64,000 nucleotides of DNA from Halobacteria archaeon HArc-gm2 (GTDB lineage: Archaea; Halobacteriota; Halobacteria; Halobacteriales; Haloarculaceae): contig JAOPKE010000010.1 of the NCBI GenBank assembly GCA_025517465.1, forward strand, positions 101,332 to 165,331, read 5' to 3'. This document shows positions 16,367 through 25,652 of the stretch, one piece after another. Numbering within the stretch: position 1 is the first letter of the stretch; the number at the start of each line of letters is the position of its first letter. The notes beneath the pieces are model-generated. The model was not told the origin of the DNA. It worked only from the letters and a program-made list of their open reading frames with translations, and did not search any database. A program made the position numbers and the translations under genes.

Positions 16367-19316
16367 TCCAGCGGTGAGCGACCCAGAAGCGAGTGAATCA
16401 GCAGAAAGTGAATCGGCCGAGAGTGAATCGGCCGAAAGTGCGCCGACGCCGAACGCGCAACAGCGCGAACTCATCGAGAACACCGAAGGCATCTACGTCG
16501 TCGACGCTGGCGCGGGGACGGGCAAGACGTTCGCCGTCACGCGACGCTACGCCAGCATCGTCGACCAGCCCGACGTCGAGCCGGAGGACGTCCTCCTCGT
16601 GACGTTCACCCGGAGCGCCGCGACGGAGATGAAAGAGCGCATCGTCGACCACTCGTCGTACTCCCTTCGAGAGCTGGCCGACGCGTCGATCCAGACGTTC
16701 CACTCGCACTGTCTCGACCTCCTGGAGGAACACGGCTATCGCGCCCCGACCCACCTCGGCATCGACGACCGCATCACCGGGTCGACCCGCGTCGTCGAGG
16801 ACGAACTGGTCGAGGCGGAACTGTTCCGCGAGTTCCTCGACGGGTTCCAGGACGACCACCCCGAGTACGCGGACTTCTTCCGGGCGCTCTCGGACAGGAG
16901 CGACCTGCTCGACGTCGTCACGGAACTCGCGTCCAAGGGCGTCTTCCCCACGGCAGAGGGCTGGTACCGCGACGGCGAGTCGTTCGTCGATGGGGACTTC
17001 GAGGCGTTCAAAGCCCTGTTCGACGAGGTGAACGAGCCCCGCAACGGCGGGAGCAAGCAGTCGGTCCTCCGGTCGAAGCTGAACGGGTACGGGCGAAACA
17101 GGACCTACCTCCCGGACGCGCCGGAGAAGGGGGCGCTACGCGGCGACGGGACGAAACAGGCCCCGGACGAGACGGCAAAACGGGCCTTCGACGAGGACCG
17201 CGAGGACCTGAAGGAATTCGTCCACGACGTCTACTTCGCCTACCTCGAGTTCGCCCTCTCCCGGAGCTATCTCACCTTCGGGTTCCTCCAGCTGTTCGCG
17301 TTCGTCCTGCTCTGCGAGAACGAGTCACTCCGCGAGCGCGTCGGCTTCGAGTACGTGATGGTCGACGAGTTCCAGGACACCAGCGAGATTCAGTTCAAGC
17401 TCGCGCTCCTGCTCGCCGGCACGGACAACCTCTGTGCCGTCGGCGACTGGAAGCAGAGCATCTACTCGTTCCAGTACGCCGACGTCGAGAACATCCGCTC
17501 CTTCGAGGACCGGATCGGCCGGTTCGCGACCGACCTGAACGACGACCAGGAACGCGTCGCCTTCCCCGTCGACGACGTCGAGACCATCGAGCTGGAGGAG
17601 AACTACCGCTCGACGCAGTCGATTCTCGACTTCTCCGAGGAGACGCTCGTCACGCCCGCGTCGGGTAAGGAGAACGTCGACGACGAGGTTCTCGACGACG
17701 TCGTGTCGCTCTCCTCGAACGCGTCGTTCGACGACACCACCATCGAGGGGATCCATCACCCGGACCAGCACGAGGCCGTCCTCACGAAGGTACAGTCTAT
17801 CGTCGGGAACGACGACTACGCCGTCGAGGACGAGGACGGCGACCCCAGACCCCCGGAGTTCGGCGACGTCGCCGTCCTCACACGGACGAGAGACTTCGGC
17901 CGTGAACTCCTCTCGGTGGCCGACGACTACGACTTCCCGATGGCCTACGACGGCGGGGTCGAACTTTTTCGAACTGATCAGGCGAAACTCCTGCTCGCCT
18001 GGCTTCGCATCCTCGAGTTCGACGCCGACCGCGGGTGGGCCGTCGTCCTGGAGGAGGCGGGCTACACCCTCGACGAGGTAGCTCACGTCCTCGACACCGG
18101 CAACTATCCGTCGAACATGGTCGCCTTCCGCGAGCGGCTCGACGCGATGGGAGCCGTCGGCGCCGTCGCCAGGCGCGTCTTCGACAGGTACGGGTTCACC
18201 GGCGAGTACGCCGACGTCATCCTGCACACGATCCAGTCGCTCCACGACACCTCGACGCTGACGCGCGGCGACCTCGTCCGGCTCGTCGAGCGCGGCATCG
18301 AGAACGGGGCCACGCACGACGTCGTCACCAGCGCCGGCGTCGACTCCGTGACGGTCCAGACCATCCACTCGGCGAAGGGGCTGGAGTACCCCATCGTCGT
18401 CCTCGCGAACATGAACGCCGGGAAGTTCCCGCCGAACGTCGGCGGGTCGAGCGTCGTCCAGTACGAGGAACCGGTCGGCCTGCGGCAACGGAAGCTGTAC
18501 GCCGACGTCGAGGAACACGCCCACCCGCACGTCTACGACAACTGGACCCACGACGTCCTTCGACACTGTCTGCAGGACGACAACGACGAGGAGCGGCGCC
18601 TGCTCTACGTCGCGGTGACGCGCGCCGAGAGCCACGTCGTCTTCGCCGGCGGCGAGGACCCCAACACCTTCTACGAGGAACTCCCCTTCGAGGGAACGCT
18701 CCTCGACCCGGCCGTCGAACCGGTCGACCGGCGCGAGACGGTCCAGACCCAGCTCCCGTTCTCGGTCGTCACGCCGGAGGGGCCGACCGGACACACGCCC
18801 CATACGCTGATGGACGACGCGGTGTTCGAGGACGCGGACGTCAAACCCGAAACGGCGGAGTCGATGGAGTTCCGCGGCCGTGACTTCGGCTCCCGCGTCC
18901 ACGACTTCGCGGAGGCCTACGCGCTCGGCGAGGACGTCTCGCCGACCACCGACGGCCACGACGACCAGCGCAACGTGAAGGCATTCATCGACGGACTGGT
19001 CGGGGAACTCCACGTCGAAGAGCGGGCAGTCCTTCCCCTGACGGTCGACGGCGAACAGGTGACCGTCTCCGGCATCGTCGACCTGGTCCACGAGACGGCG
19101 GACCGCATCGAGATTATCGACTACAAGACCGACCAGAGCCGACGCGCCGAGTCGGAGTACCAGAAACAGCTGAGCGTCTACTACCACGTCATCAGCGAGT
19201 GCTTCCCCGGGAAGGAAGTCGAGGCGAGCCTCTTCTACACGGCGACGAACGAACGCCGTACTATCGAGCCGCTCTCGCTTGCTGAACTCGAAGACGTCGT
19301 CCGCGCTTCGTCGTAG
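16359..19316 (+). CDS. UvrD/AddA-type ATP-dependent helicase-nuclease
   Basis: 985 residues, overlapping the upstream nuclease gene by 8 bp. An acidic repeat (ESAESESAESESAES, residues about 13-27) precedes the superfamily 1 helicase core. Walker A is GAGTGKT (51-57), Walker B is VMVDEFQDTS (about 334), and further motifs include QSIYSFQYA, ELEENYRST, VTVQTIHSAKGLEYP and LLYVAVTRA. The C-terminus has a RecB-like nuclease: VSGIVDLVH followed by IIDYKTDQS (about 905-926). It would unwind duplex DNA from ends with ATP and cut the product, as AddA and RecB do. The N-terminal acidic repeat is encoded by near-identical tandem DNA units and is probably unstructured. Confidence 0.88.
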   Translation: MSDPAVSDPEASESAESESAESESAESAPTPNAQQRELIENTEGIYVVDAGAGTGKTFAVTRRYASIVDQPDVEPEDVLLVTFTRSAATEMKERIVDHSSYSLRELADASIQTFHSHCLDLLEEHGYRAPTHLGIDDRITGSTRVVEDELVEAELFREFLDGFQDDHPEYADFFRALSDRSDLLDVVTELASKGVFPTAEGWYRDGESFVDGDFEAFKALFDEVNEPRNGGSKQSVLRSKLNGYGRNRTYLPDAPEKGALRGDGTKQAPDETAKRAFDEDREDLKEFVHDVYFAYLEFALSRSYLTFGFLQLFAFVLLCENESLRERVGFEYVMVDEFQDTSEIQFKLALLLAGTDNLCAVGDWKQSIYSFQYADVENIRSFEDRIGRFATDLNDDQERVAFPVDDVETIELEENYRSTQSILDFSEETLVTPASGKENVDDEVLDDVVSLSSNASFDDTTIEGIHHPDQHEAVLTKVQSIVGNDDYAVEDEDGDPRPPEFGDVAVLTRTRDFGRELLSVADDYDFPMAYDGGVELFRTDQAKLLLAWLRILEFDADRGWAVVLEEAGYTLDEVAHVLDTGNYPSNMVAFRERLDAMGAVGAVARRVFDRYGFTGEYADVILHTIQSLHDTSTLTRGDLVRLVERGIENGATHDVVTSAGVDSVTVQTIHSAKGLEYPIVVLANMNAGKFPPNVGGSSVVQYEEPVGLRQRKLYADVEEHAHPHVYDNWTHDVLRHCLQDDNDEERRLLYVAVTRAESHVVFAGGEDPNTFYEELPFEGTLLDPAVEPVDRRETVQTQLPFSVVTPEGPTGHTPHTLMDDAVFEDADVKPETAESMEFRGRDFGSRVHDFAEAYALGEDVSPTTDGHDDQRNVKAFIDGLVGELHVEERAVLPLTVDGEQVTVSGIVDLVHETADRIEIIDYKTDQSRRAESEYQKQLSVYYHVISECFPGKEVEASLFYTATNERRTIEPLSLAELEDVVRASS

Positions 19317-19494
19317 TCGGCAGCGGCTCTCTGTCTTTCACAGCCAACCACGATTCCCGGATTGCTTTCCACGAACTGACCCTCAAATCGCGTCTTCTCA
19401 GATGGTTCAGTAGCTAGCTGCTGTTTCATCGAGCACTCTCTCGCCGGAAAGCAGACGACCGACGGCGATGGTGACTCTACCAACAGAACTATAG

Positions 19495-19514
19495 CGTTGG
19501 TATTCGAACCAACG
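19495..19514 (+). promoter_or_regulatory. Palindromic operator candidate upstream of HTH gene
   Basis: CGTTGGT/ACCAACG form 7-bp arms around ATTCGA, directly after an A/T-rich AACTATAG and 14 bp before the ATG of the small HTH regulator. A palindrome overlapping the likely transcript start suggests autoregulation. It was checked as a possible tRNA arm and does not extend into one. Confidence 0.45.
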
Positions 19515-19528
19515 AGTAATGAAATCCA

Positions 19529-19933
19529 ATGACACGAACACTCGTCGTCACTGTCGAATCCGACGAAGCGTTCGATGACGAAGTCCGCTCGGCGATCGAG
19601 CGATTACAGGACGGAGAAACAGTCGACTCCACGCATACGGTCTCCGTTCCGAGCGAGGAACTCCTCGCGGAGGCGCTCACGGCGACCACACTGGCGCTCC
19701 TCAGAGCCCTCTCGACGCACGAGCCGGCGAGTATCCGCGAGACGGCGCGGCTCGTCGAACGGGACGTCAAGAACGTCCACGACGAACTGACTCGCCTCGA
19801 AGCGATGGGTATCATCCGGTTCGAGGAAGTCGGCCAGGCGAAGCAGCCGATCTTTCCGTTCGACGAGCTGCTCGTGAACGTTCCGTTCCCCCACTCGCCC
19901 CAGGACGACGACCACCACACAACGACGTCGTAG
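19529..19933 (+). CDS. Small winged-HTH regulator of the HVO_A0114 type
   Basis: 134 residues. The N-terminus (MTRTLVVTVESDEAFDDEV) resembles a short beta-strand/antitoxin-like module. A winged helix follows: LLRALSTHEPASIRETARLV, then DVKNVHDELTRLEAMGIIRFEE. The C-terminal FPFDELLVNVPF is typical of haloarchaeal DNA-binding proteins called the HVO_A0114 family, some of which sit beside toxin-like genes; no partner toxin is visible here. It lies alone between the helicase and GH95 genes. The palindrome at 19495-19514 may be its own operator. The DNA-binding role is well supported; the target is unknown. Confidence 0.75.
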   Translation: MTRTLVVTVESDEAFDDEVRSAIERLQDGETVDSTHTVSVPSEELLAEALTATTLALLRALSTHEPASIRETARLVERDVKNVHDELTRLEAMGIIRFEEVGQAKQPIFPFDELLVNVPFPHSPQDDDHHTTTS

Positions 19934-20010
19934 GCTCCCGGAAGTTGCGTACCCACTCCTCGCTACGACCACCCCCTTCTCGGACAAACACCCCCTTCCG
20001 GCGACCTCAG

Positions 20011-20017
20011 ATTTAAC
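20011..20017 (+). promoter_or_regulatory. TATA box of the GH95 gene
   Basis: ATTTAAC lies 24-30 bp before the ATG at 20041. The position is right for a leaderless transcript. Confidence 0.45.
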
Positions 20018-20040
20018 CGGTCGGTGCGCAATCCGAAACC

Positions 20041-22386
20041 ATGCCCCCTGCCTTCGACCCCCAGACCACGACGTGGTACGACGCGCCGGCCACGGAGTGG
20101 CTGGAAGCGCTGCCCGTCGGTAACGGTCGCCTCGGCGCGATGGCCTTCGGCGACCCTCGCGTCGACCGGGTCCAGTTCAACGCCGACACGCTGTGGGCGG
20201 GCGGGCACGAGGACCGGACGAACCCGGTCGCACGGGAGCACCTCGAAGCGGTCCGGCAGTTACTCTTCGACGGTGAGGTCGAACAGGCCCAGGCGCTCGC
20301 CGACGAGAAACTGCTGGGCGACCCCGTCCGGCTGCGGCCCTACCAGCCCTTCGGCGACCTGGCGCTGGCCGTGGGCCACGACGACGTCACCGACTACCGG
20401 CGCGAACTCGACCTGTCGGCGGGCCTCGTGCGCGTCCGGTACGACCACGAGGGGACGACCTACACGCGCGAGTACTTCGCCTCGGCACCGGACGACGCCA
20501 TCGTGGTCCGACTTGCTGCAGACGGTCCCGACGATGTGGACGTGACGGTTGGCCTCCATCGCGAGCGCGGTGCGCGAGCGGGCGCCCGGGACGACGCGCT
20601 CGTCCTCCGGGGTTCGGTCATCGATATGCCGGCCGAGGAACGCGGCGAGGGCGGCTGGGGGATGCGCTTCGAGGCGCAGGCGCGCGTGGACGCGCCTGCC
20701 GGGGCGGTCGAACGGGTAACTGGTGCCGACGCACCGGGCGCGTCGGAGGCGGGCCTCGCGGTCACGGGCGCCGACGGCGTGACGATCACGCTGACCGGCT
20801 TCACGAGCCACGAGACGGCGGACCCGAGCGGGGCCTGCGAGGACGTGCTGGACACCCTCGCGGGCCGGCCCTCCGACGACCTGCGGCGGGCTCACGTCGC
20901 CGACCACCGCTCACTGTTCGACCGCGTGGAACTGGATCTCGGCGACCCGGTCGACCGGCCGACGGACGAGCGCCTCGCCCGGGTGGCCGACGGGGCCGAG
21001 GACCCGCACCTCGCGGCGCTGTACGCCCAGTTCGGGCGCTACCTCCTGCTGGCGAGTTCCCGGCCCGGCTCCGAGCCCGCAAATCTCCAGGGCGTCTGGA
21101 ACGAGGAGTTCGACCCCCCGTGGAACAGCGGGTACACGCTAAACGTCAACCTGGAGATGAACTACTGGCCGGCGTTGCAGGCGAACCTCGCGGAGTGTGC
21201 GACCCCGCTGTACGACTTCGTGGACGACTTGCGCGGGCCCGGGGGGCGCGTCGCACAGGCGCACTACGGCTGTGACGGCGTCGCCGTCCACCACAACTCG
21301 GATCTCTGGCGGAACGCGGCGCCCGTCGACGGCGCACAGTGGGGGCTCTGGCCGATGGGCGCGGCGTGGCTCTCCCGGCTGGTGTGGGACCACTACGCCT
21401 TCACGCGCGACGAGGCGTTCCTCCGCGAGACGGCCTACCCCATCCTGCGGGACGCGGCGGCGTTCCTCCTGGATTTCCTCGTCGAACACCCCGACGAAGA
21501 CTGGCTGGTGACCGCGCCCTCCATCTCGCCCGAGAACACCTACGTCACCGACGACGGGCAGGAAGCCACCGTCACGTACGCGCCGACCATGGACGTCCAG
21601 CTCGCTCGCGACTGCTTCGAGCACTGCGTCGCCGCCGCGGCGGTCCTGGATATCAGGGACGACTTCCACGAGCGACTGATCGCCGCCGCCGATCGTCTCC
21701 CTCCGATGCAGGTGGGCGAACACGGCCAGTTACAGGAGTGGATCGAGGACTACGACGAGGCCGACCCGGGCCACCGTCACATCTCCCACCTCTACGGCGC
21801 GCACCCCAGCGACCAGATTACGCCGCGGGAGACGCCGGAACTCGCCGACGCGGTCCGGACGTCGCTGGAACGACGACTCGAACACGGCGGGGGCCACACC
21901 GGCTGGAGTGCCGCGTGGCTGGTCAACCAGTTCGCCCGTCTGGAAGACGGCGAGCGGGCCCACGAGTGGATCGAGACGTTACTCACCCAGTCGACGGCGC
22001 CGAACCTGTTCGACCTCCACCCGCCGTTCCAGATCGACGGGAACTTCGGCGCCACGGCGGGCGTCGTCGAGATGCTGCTGGGGAGTCACGCGGACGAGAT
22101 CCGCCTCCTGCCGGCGCTCCCCGACGCGTGGGCCGAGGGGTCGGTCTCGGGACTGCGCGCCCGGGGTGATTTCGAGGTCGACGTCGAGTGGTCGGACGGG
22201 CGCCTGGACGGCGCGACCGTCCGGTCGGGATCCGGCGAGACCTGTCGCATCCGGGCGACGCCCGACCTCGCGGTCGAATCGGCCGACGGCGGTCCGGTCG
22301 ACGCACGCCGCGACGACGGCGTGCTGGTCTTCGAGACGCGGGCGGGTGAGAACTACTGTGTGACTCCGGTTTCGGACTCCAGTTGA
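20041..22386 (+). CDS. Glycoside hydrolase family 95 (alpha-L-fucosidase / alpha-L-galactosidase type)
   Basis: 781 residues and full length for the family. It starts with the GH95 signature [20 protein letters not shown] and has [13 protein letters not shown] just after. An (alpha/alpha)6 barrel follows, with [36 protein letters not shown] and a [20 protein letters not shown] motif near residue 660. Characterised members cleave terminal alpha-1,2-linked L-fucose or L-galactose from plant or host glycans; which is favoured here cannot be told. There is no signal peptide, so it is probably cytoplasmic and acts on imported oligosaccharides. It is not in an operon, but GH43 and GH42 enzymes elsewhere in the window point to plant-polysaccharide use. 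Confidence 0.88.
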   Translation: MPPAFDPQTTTWYDAPATEWLEALPVGNGRLGAMAFGDPRVDRVQFNADTLWAGGHEDRTNPVAREHLEAVRQLLFDGEVEQAQALADEKLLGDPVRLRPYQPFGDLALAVGHDDVTDYRRELDLSAGLVRVRYDHEGTTYTREYFASAPDDAIVVRLAADGPDDVDVTVGLHRERGARAGARDDALVLRGSVIDMPAEERGEGGWGMRFEAQARVDAPAGAVERVTGADAPGASEAGLAVTGADGVTITLTGFTSHETADPSGACEDVLDTLAGRPSDDLRRAHVADHRSLFDRVELDLGDPVDRPTDERLARVADGAEDPHLAALYAQFGRYLLLASSRPGSEPANLQGVWNEEFDPPWNSGYTLNVNLEMNYWPALQANLAECATPLYDFVDDLRGPGGRVAQAHYGCDGVAVHHNSDLWRNAAPVDGAQWGLWPMGAAWLSRLVWDHYAFTRDEAFLRETAYPILRDAAAFLLDFLVEHPDEDWLVTAPSISPENTYVTDDGQEATVTYAPTMDVQLARDCFEHCVAAAAVLDIRDDFHERLIAAADRLPPMQVGEHGQLQEWIEDYDEADPGHRHISHLYGAHPSDQITPRETPELADAVRTSLERRLEHGGGHTGWSAAWLVNQFARLEDGERAHEWIETLLTQSTAPNLFDLHPPFQIDGNFGATAGVVEMLLGSHADEIRLLPALPDAWAEGSVSGLRARGDFEVDVEWSDGRLDGATVRSGSGETCRIRATPDLAVESADGGPVDARRDDGVLVFETRAGENYCVTPVSDSS

Positions 22387-22430
22387 ACGCTGACGAGGAC
22401 TCCGCTCGCCGACTCCGGAACGGGAACCTC

Positions 22431-23306
22431 TCAGACCGTCGTGATGAACGCCCGGAGTTCCTCGGTCGCACGCTCGCGCTCGTCCCAGAACACGCAGTGG
22501 CCGGCGTCGTCCACGTGTACGATTTGGCCGTCCTGGAGGTACGCGGCTATCTCTCGTTCGCGCTCGCGTTCCGGTTCGTCCGCGTCGGCTTTCACGATCA
22601 GCGTCGGCGCCTCGACGTCGCCGTACCGCTCGGTCGGGTCGACCAGGTCGGTCTCGAACACGCGGGCGATTTCGGGTCGGAGCCGGCGCCGAGCTTCGGC
22701 CACCCGCCGCGCGAGGTCGGGCTGTCCGCGCTCGGCGAGGTCACGGAACATCGTGTCTGCCTCGAGGAGTTCCTCGACGCTGGCGTCCTGCCACGCCGCG
22801 ACCTGCGCCTCGATATCGTCGCCCGGTCCGTCCTCGCCGTCGCCCGGTCCGCCCTCACCATCGTCGCCCGGTCCGTCGTCGATAACGTCGTTGACTCCCT
22901 CGACAGGCCAGACGGGGTCTTCGAGGACGACCGCTCGCGGCCGCTCCGTGCGGCGGGCCGCGGCCTCTGCGACCGTATCGGCGCCCATGGAGTGGCCGAA
23001 CAGGATCGGGTCCTCGATCGCGAGCGCGTCGAGCAGACCGAGCAGGTCCGTCGCCCGGTCGGGCGCGCCGTACGCCTCGTCGGGGGCGTCGGAACGACCG
23101 TGTCCGCGAGCGTCGTACAGCACGACGTCGAACTCGTCGCCGAGTTCGCGGGCGAGGTCGAGCCGACAGTACCCGTCGTCGGTGAAGCCGTGGGAGACGA
23201 CGAACGTCGGCCCCGAGCCGTCGGTGCGGCAGTAGTGCAACTCGATGCCGTTCGTCTCGACGAAACCGCGCTCCCACTGGTCCGGGACCTGCGTTCGGTC
23301 ACTCAT
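22431..23306 (-). CDS. Alpha/beta-fold hydrolase
   Basis: 291 residues. Motifs: the oxyanion HGF (39-41), YDARGHGRSD (64-73), the nucleophile elbow GHSMGA with Ser106, a late acid in LIVKADADEPE and the catalytic His in VDDAGHCVFWD. The core and cap are typical of esterases and hydrolases that act on small esters or haloacids; the substrate is unknown. An odd acidic Gly/Pro/Asp-rich insert of about 24 residues follows VWPVEGVNDV. It is encoded by tandem copies of a roughly 20-bp unit (22816-22883), probably a length-variable loop in the cap. An A/T-rich box about 30 bp upstream gives the gene its own promoter. Confidence 0.85.
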   Translation of the reverse strand: MSDRTQVPDQWERGFVETNGIELHYCRTDGSGPTFVVSHGFTDDGYCRLDLARELGDEFDVVLYDARGHGRSDAPDEAYGAPDRATDLLGLLDALAIEDPILFGHSMGADTVAEAAARRTERPRAVVLEDPVWPVEGVNDVIDDGPGDDGEGGPGDGEDGPGDDIEAQVAAWQDASVEELLEADTMFRDLAERGQPDLARRVAEARRRLRPEIARVFETDLVDPTERYGDVEAPTLIVKADADEPEREREREIAAYLQDGQIVHVDDAGHCVFWDERERATEELRAFITTV

Positions 23307-23414
23307 CGATTAGAATCTCCCGGCCAGGGTGGAAAAATTAACTGGGGCTGTCGAGCCGTGCGGAGACGCGCGAGTGCCTGGTTCGCAGGTGCGCCAACCG
23401 GACCCCGCCGTTTC

Positions 23415-23496
23415 ATAGTGGTGGTTGTAACTTTTTACCGGCGTTCGCCGGTACCGGCCACGACGAACGCCGGTAAGTGCTTACAACCACCACTAT
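23415..23496 (+). repeat. 82-bp palindromic element, copy 1
   Basis: The outer arms ATAGTGGTGGTTGTAA and TTACAACCACCACTAT are perfect 16-bp inverted repeats. Inside them, TACCGGCGTTCG and CGAACGCCGGTA form a second 12-bp stem. Between the stems lie CTTTT on one side and AGTGC on the other. A second copy with the same outer arms but different inner arms lies at 38101-38183. The right end overlaps the stop codon of the minus-strand GH43 gene (23496-23498). It encodes nothing and could fold as a cruciform or an RNA hairpin. Confidence 0.8.
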
Positions 23497-24983
23497 CAGG
23501 ACTCGTAGACGAAGCGTTCGACCACCGCGTCCGTCTCGCACGTGCTTCCGCGGCCGGTCGCGTAGGGACCGAGGAACACGCCCGTGAACCCGGTGGCCAC
23601 CTCCGTCGAGAGGTAGCGAGTGGCCGCCGACGCGAGTTCGTCGCCGTCGACGTGGAAGTAGTACTCGTCGGTGTCGGCCACCACGGCCAGGTCGGTCGAT
23701 GCCCCGACAGGCGTCCGGCCGACCACGTCCGTCGCGTCGCCGATGCGGAGGCGGACAACGGCTTCCCGCTGGCCGTCCCGACGGGTCACGCCGAGTTGGT
23801 AGTGGTGCCGTTCGTTGGCGACCACCGCGAGGCCCGCCTCCTCGCCGTCGGCCGGGTCGAAGGACAGCGACAGTTCGGCCCGACAGTCGAAGGCGGTCTG
23901 GCGCCGGCCGACGAAGGTCGCCCCGGGTTCGTCGAGGGTCTCCGGACCGCCGCGGAGGCGGAGTCCGTCCGCCGTCGTCCGGTAGCGGTCCCGGTCGGGG
24001 TTGCGGCGGAACGCCCACTCGACGCCCAGTCCGTCCGCGAACCCGGTGTCGGTACGCTCGATACTATTCGGCTCTGCCCGGCGCTCGCCGGGGAGCGGTG
24101 CGTCCATCTCGGCCTGGATCGGATCCCCGTCGTTGACCACCGGCCAGCCGTCCTCCCACGAGACGGGCGCGAGGAACGTCTCTCGGCCGAGGTGGTGGTA
24201 CTGCGGCCACGGCCCGCGCTGGCGGATGCCGAGGCAGACGAGCCACCACGCCCCGTCTTCGTCCTGGACGAGGTCGGCGTGGCCGACTGCCCGGACGTCG
24301 TCTCGTGGCCGGCCCCAGTGGGTGAGCACGGGATTGTCCGGACAGCCCTCGTAGGGTCCCGTCGGGTCGTCGGCACGCGCCGCGACGACCATGTGACCCG
24401 CGTGGGTCCCTCCTTCGGCGAGGATCAGGTGGTACGTCCCGTCCCGTTCGATAATGTGCGGCGCCTCGACGTGGGGGTCGCGGAACCCCGTCCAGATCGT
24501 CCGCGGGTCGCCGAGTTCGCCGGTCTCCACGTCGAGTTCGGCCTGCTGGATCGGGTTCTCGGTATCTTCGACGTGGTAGGTGAAATAGCAGGTGTCGCCG
24601 TCGAAGAAGAGGTCAGGGTCGAACCCCGGCGCGTCCACCCACGTCGGGTCGGACCACTCGCCTGCTGGGTCCTCGGCGGTGACGAAGAAGTGGCCGTCGC
24701 CGCTGACGTTCGTCGTGACGAGGTAGAACGTCCCGTCGTGGTGCCGGAGGGTGGGTGCGAAGATGCCGCCGGACGCACCGACGTCTCGAAGGGGGAGCTG
24801 GGACTCGCGAGTGAGTGCGTGACCGATGGGCTCCCAGTCGACGAGGTTCTCGCTCTCGTAAAGCGGCACGCCGGGGAAGTACTCGAAGGTGCTCGTGACG
24901 AGGTAGAACGTCCCGTCGACCTGGCAGAGGGAGGGGTCCGGATGAAATCCCGGCAGTACTGGGTTCTCGTAGCGCATGGACAA
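23496..24983 (-). CDS. Glycoside hydrolase family 43 (beta-xylosidase / alpha-L-arabinofuranosidase type)
   Basis: 495 residues from ATG 24983 (MSMRYENP; ATG 24977 is an alternative). The five-bladed propeller starts with the family motif PVLPGFHPDPS, where Asp16 would be the catalytic base. GFDPDLFFDGD and PHVEAPHI carry the pKa-modulating Asp and the general-acid Glu. From about residue 330 a C-terminal beta-sandwich follows, as in xylan-active GH43 enzymes. No signal peptide, so it probably acts on imported xylo- or arabino-oligosaccharides in the cytoplasm. Its stop codon is formed at the edge of the palindromic element at 23415-23496, which may end its transcript. Confidence 0.88.
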   Translation of the reverse strand: MSMRYENPVLPGFHPDPSLCQVDGTFYLVTSTFEYFPGVPLYESENLVDWEPIGHALTRESQLPLRDVGASGGIFAPTLRHHDGTFYLVTTNVSGDGHFFVTAEDPAGEWSDPTWVDAPGFDPDLFFDGDTCYFTYHVEDTENPIQQAELDVETGELGDPRTIWTGFRDPHVEAPHIIERDGTYHLILAEGGTHAGHMVVAARADDPTGPYEGCPDNPVLTHWGRPRDDVRAVGHADLVQDEDGAWWLVCLGIRQRGPWPQYHHLGRETFLAPVSWEDGWPVVNDGDPIQAEMDAPLPGERRAEPNSIERTDTGFADGLGVEWAFRRNPDRDRYRTTADGLRLRGGPETLDEPGATFVGRRQTAFDCRAELSLSFDPADGEEAGLAVVANERHHYQLGVTRRDGQREAVVRLRIGDATDVVGRTPVGASTDLAVVADTDEYYFHVDGDELASAATRYLSTEVATGFTGVFLGPYATGRGSTCETDAVVERFVYES

Positions 24984-25050
24984 CCATTCTCACAGGGGTG
25001 GTATATTCCGTTCGCTCCCATGGAAGATTTTGTTGCTACGGTTTCCCCAG

Positions 25051-25512
25051 TCACGCCCGAGCGGACGGCTCTCGACGCGAACCGACGGAGAGCGCGACCG
25101 CGGCGGCGAACAGGAACAGCGTCGGGAACAGGAACTGGCCACCGATGCTGAACATCCCGACGACGGTGATCACGCCGCCGAGGCAGACGGTCGCCCAGGC
25201 GAGCAGTCGGCGGTCCGTCCAGACCGAGACGACGCCGACGCCGGTGAGCGCCAGCAGGACGACGGCCCAGAAGAACAGGACGGGCGCGTTGCCTCCCGTA
25301 CTGCCCAGGAGGTAGTCGACGCCCGCTTCGCAGCCGCGGCTCACCTCGGTCGAGGTGACTCCCCCGCTGGAACTGCCTCGACTGGTCTGGCTGGTCCAGC
25401 ACGAGACCGGGCCGAACGCTCCCATCAGTCGCAAGAAGCCGTACAAACCACTCAGCCCGGCTGCGCCAGCAGCGATGCGGGCGAACCGTCGAAGGGAGCG
25501 TCCGGGATTCAT
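25051..25512 (-). CDS. Small four-helix membrane protein, haloarchaeal unknown
   Basis: 153 residues when started at ATG 25512 (MNPGRSLRRFARIAAG). A longer frame upstream has non-protein-like Arg/Pro composition and was not used. It has about four hydrophobic helices, including APVLFFWAVVLLALTGVGVV, a short Ser/Gly-rich extracellular loop with two Cys, and an Arg-rich C-terminus. I recognise no family. It lies between GH43 and an HTH gene on the same strand, too far from either to assume an operon. Confidence 0.55.
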   Translation of the reverse strand: MNPGRSLRRFARIAAGAAGLSGLYGFLRLMGAFGPVSCWTSQTSRGSSSGGVTSTEVSRGCEAGVDYLLGSTGGNAPVLFFWAVVLLALTGVGVVSVWTDRRLLAWATVCLGGVITVVGMFSIGGQFLFPTLFLFAAAVALSVGSRREPSARA

Positions 25513-25652
25513 CCCTGGACACCACCTGTCGGGAACGCCGGGCCGAGTACGAGAATCTTCATGGGCGTCTCTGGGCGAGGACGGCACCTTACGTTACTCC
25601 CAGTCACTCGGGACAGGCGCTGTCACACCTGCAACGATATGTACCTCCGCGC

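Noticed and set aside
17325..19187. A 620-codon minus-strand open frame
   Set aside because: Antisense to the AddA-type helicase, valine/arginine-rich, no recognisable domain.
19490..19520. GGTATTCGAACC as a possible tRNA T-arm
   Set aside because: No acceptor, anticodon or D-arm can be drawn around it; it fits an operator better.
22383..25151. A 922-codon plus-strand open frame
   Set aside because: It is antisense to the well-supported hydrolase and GH43 genes and has no motifs. High third-position GC in the real genes keeps the opposite strand open.
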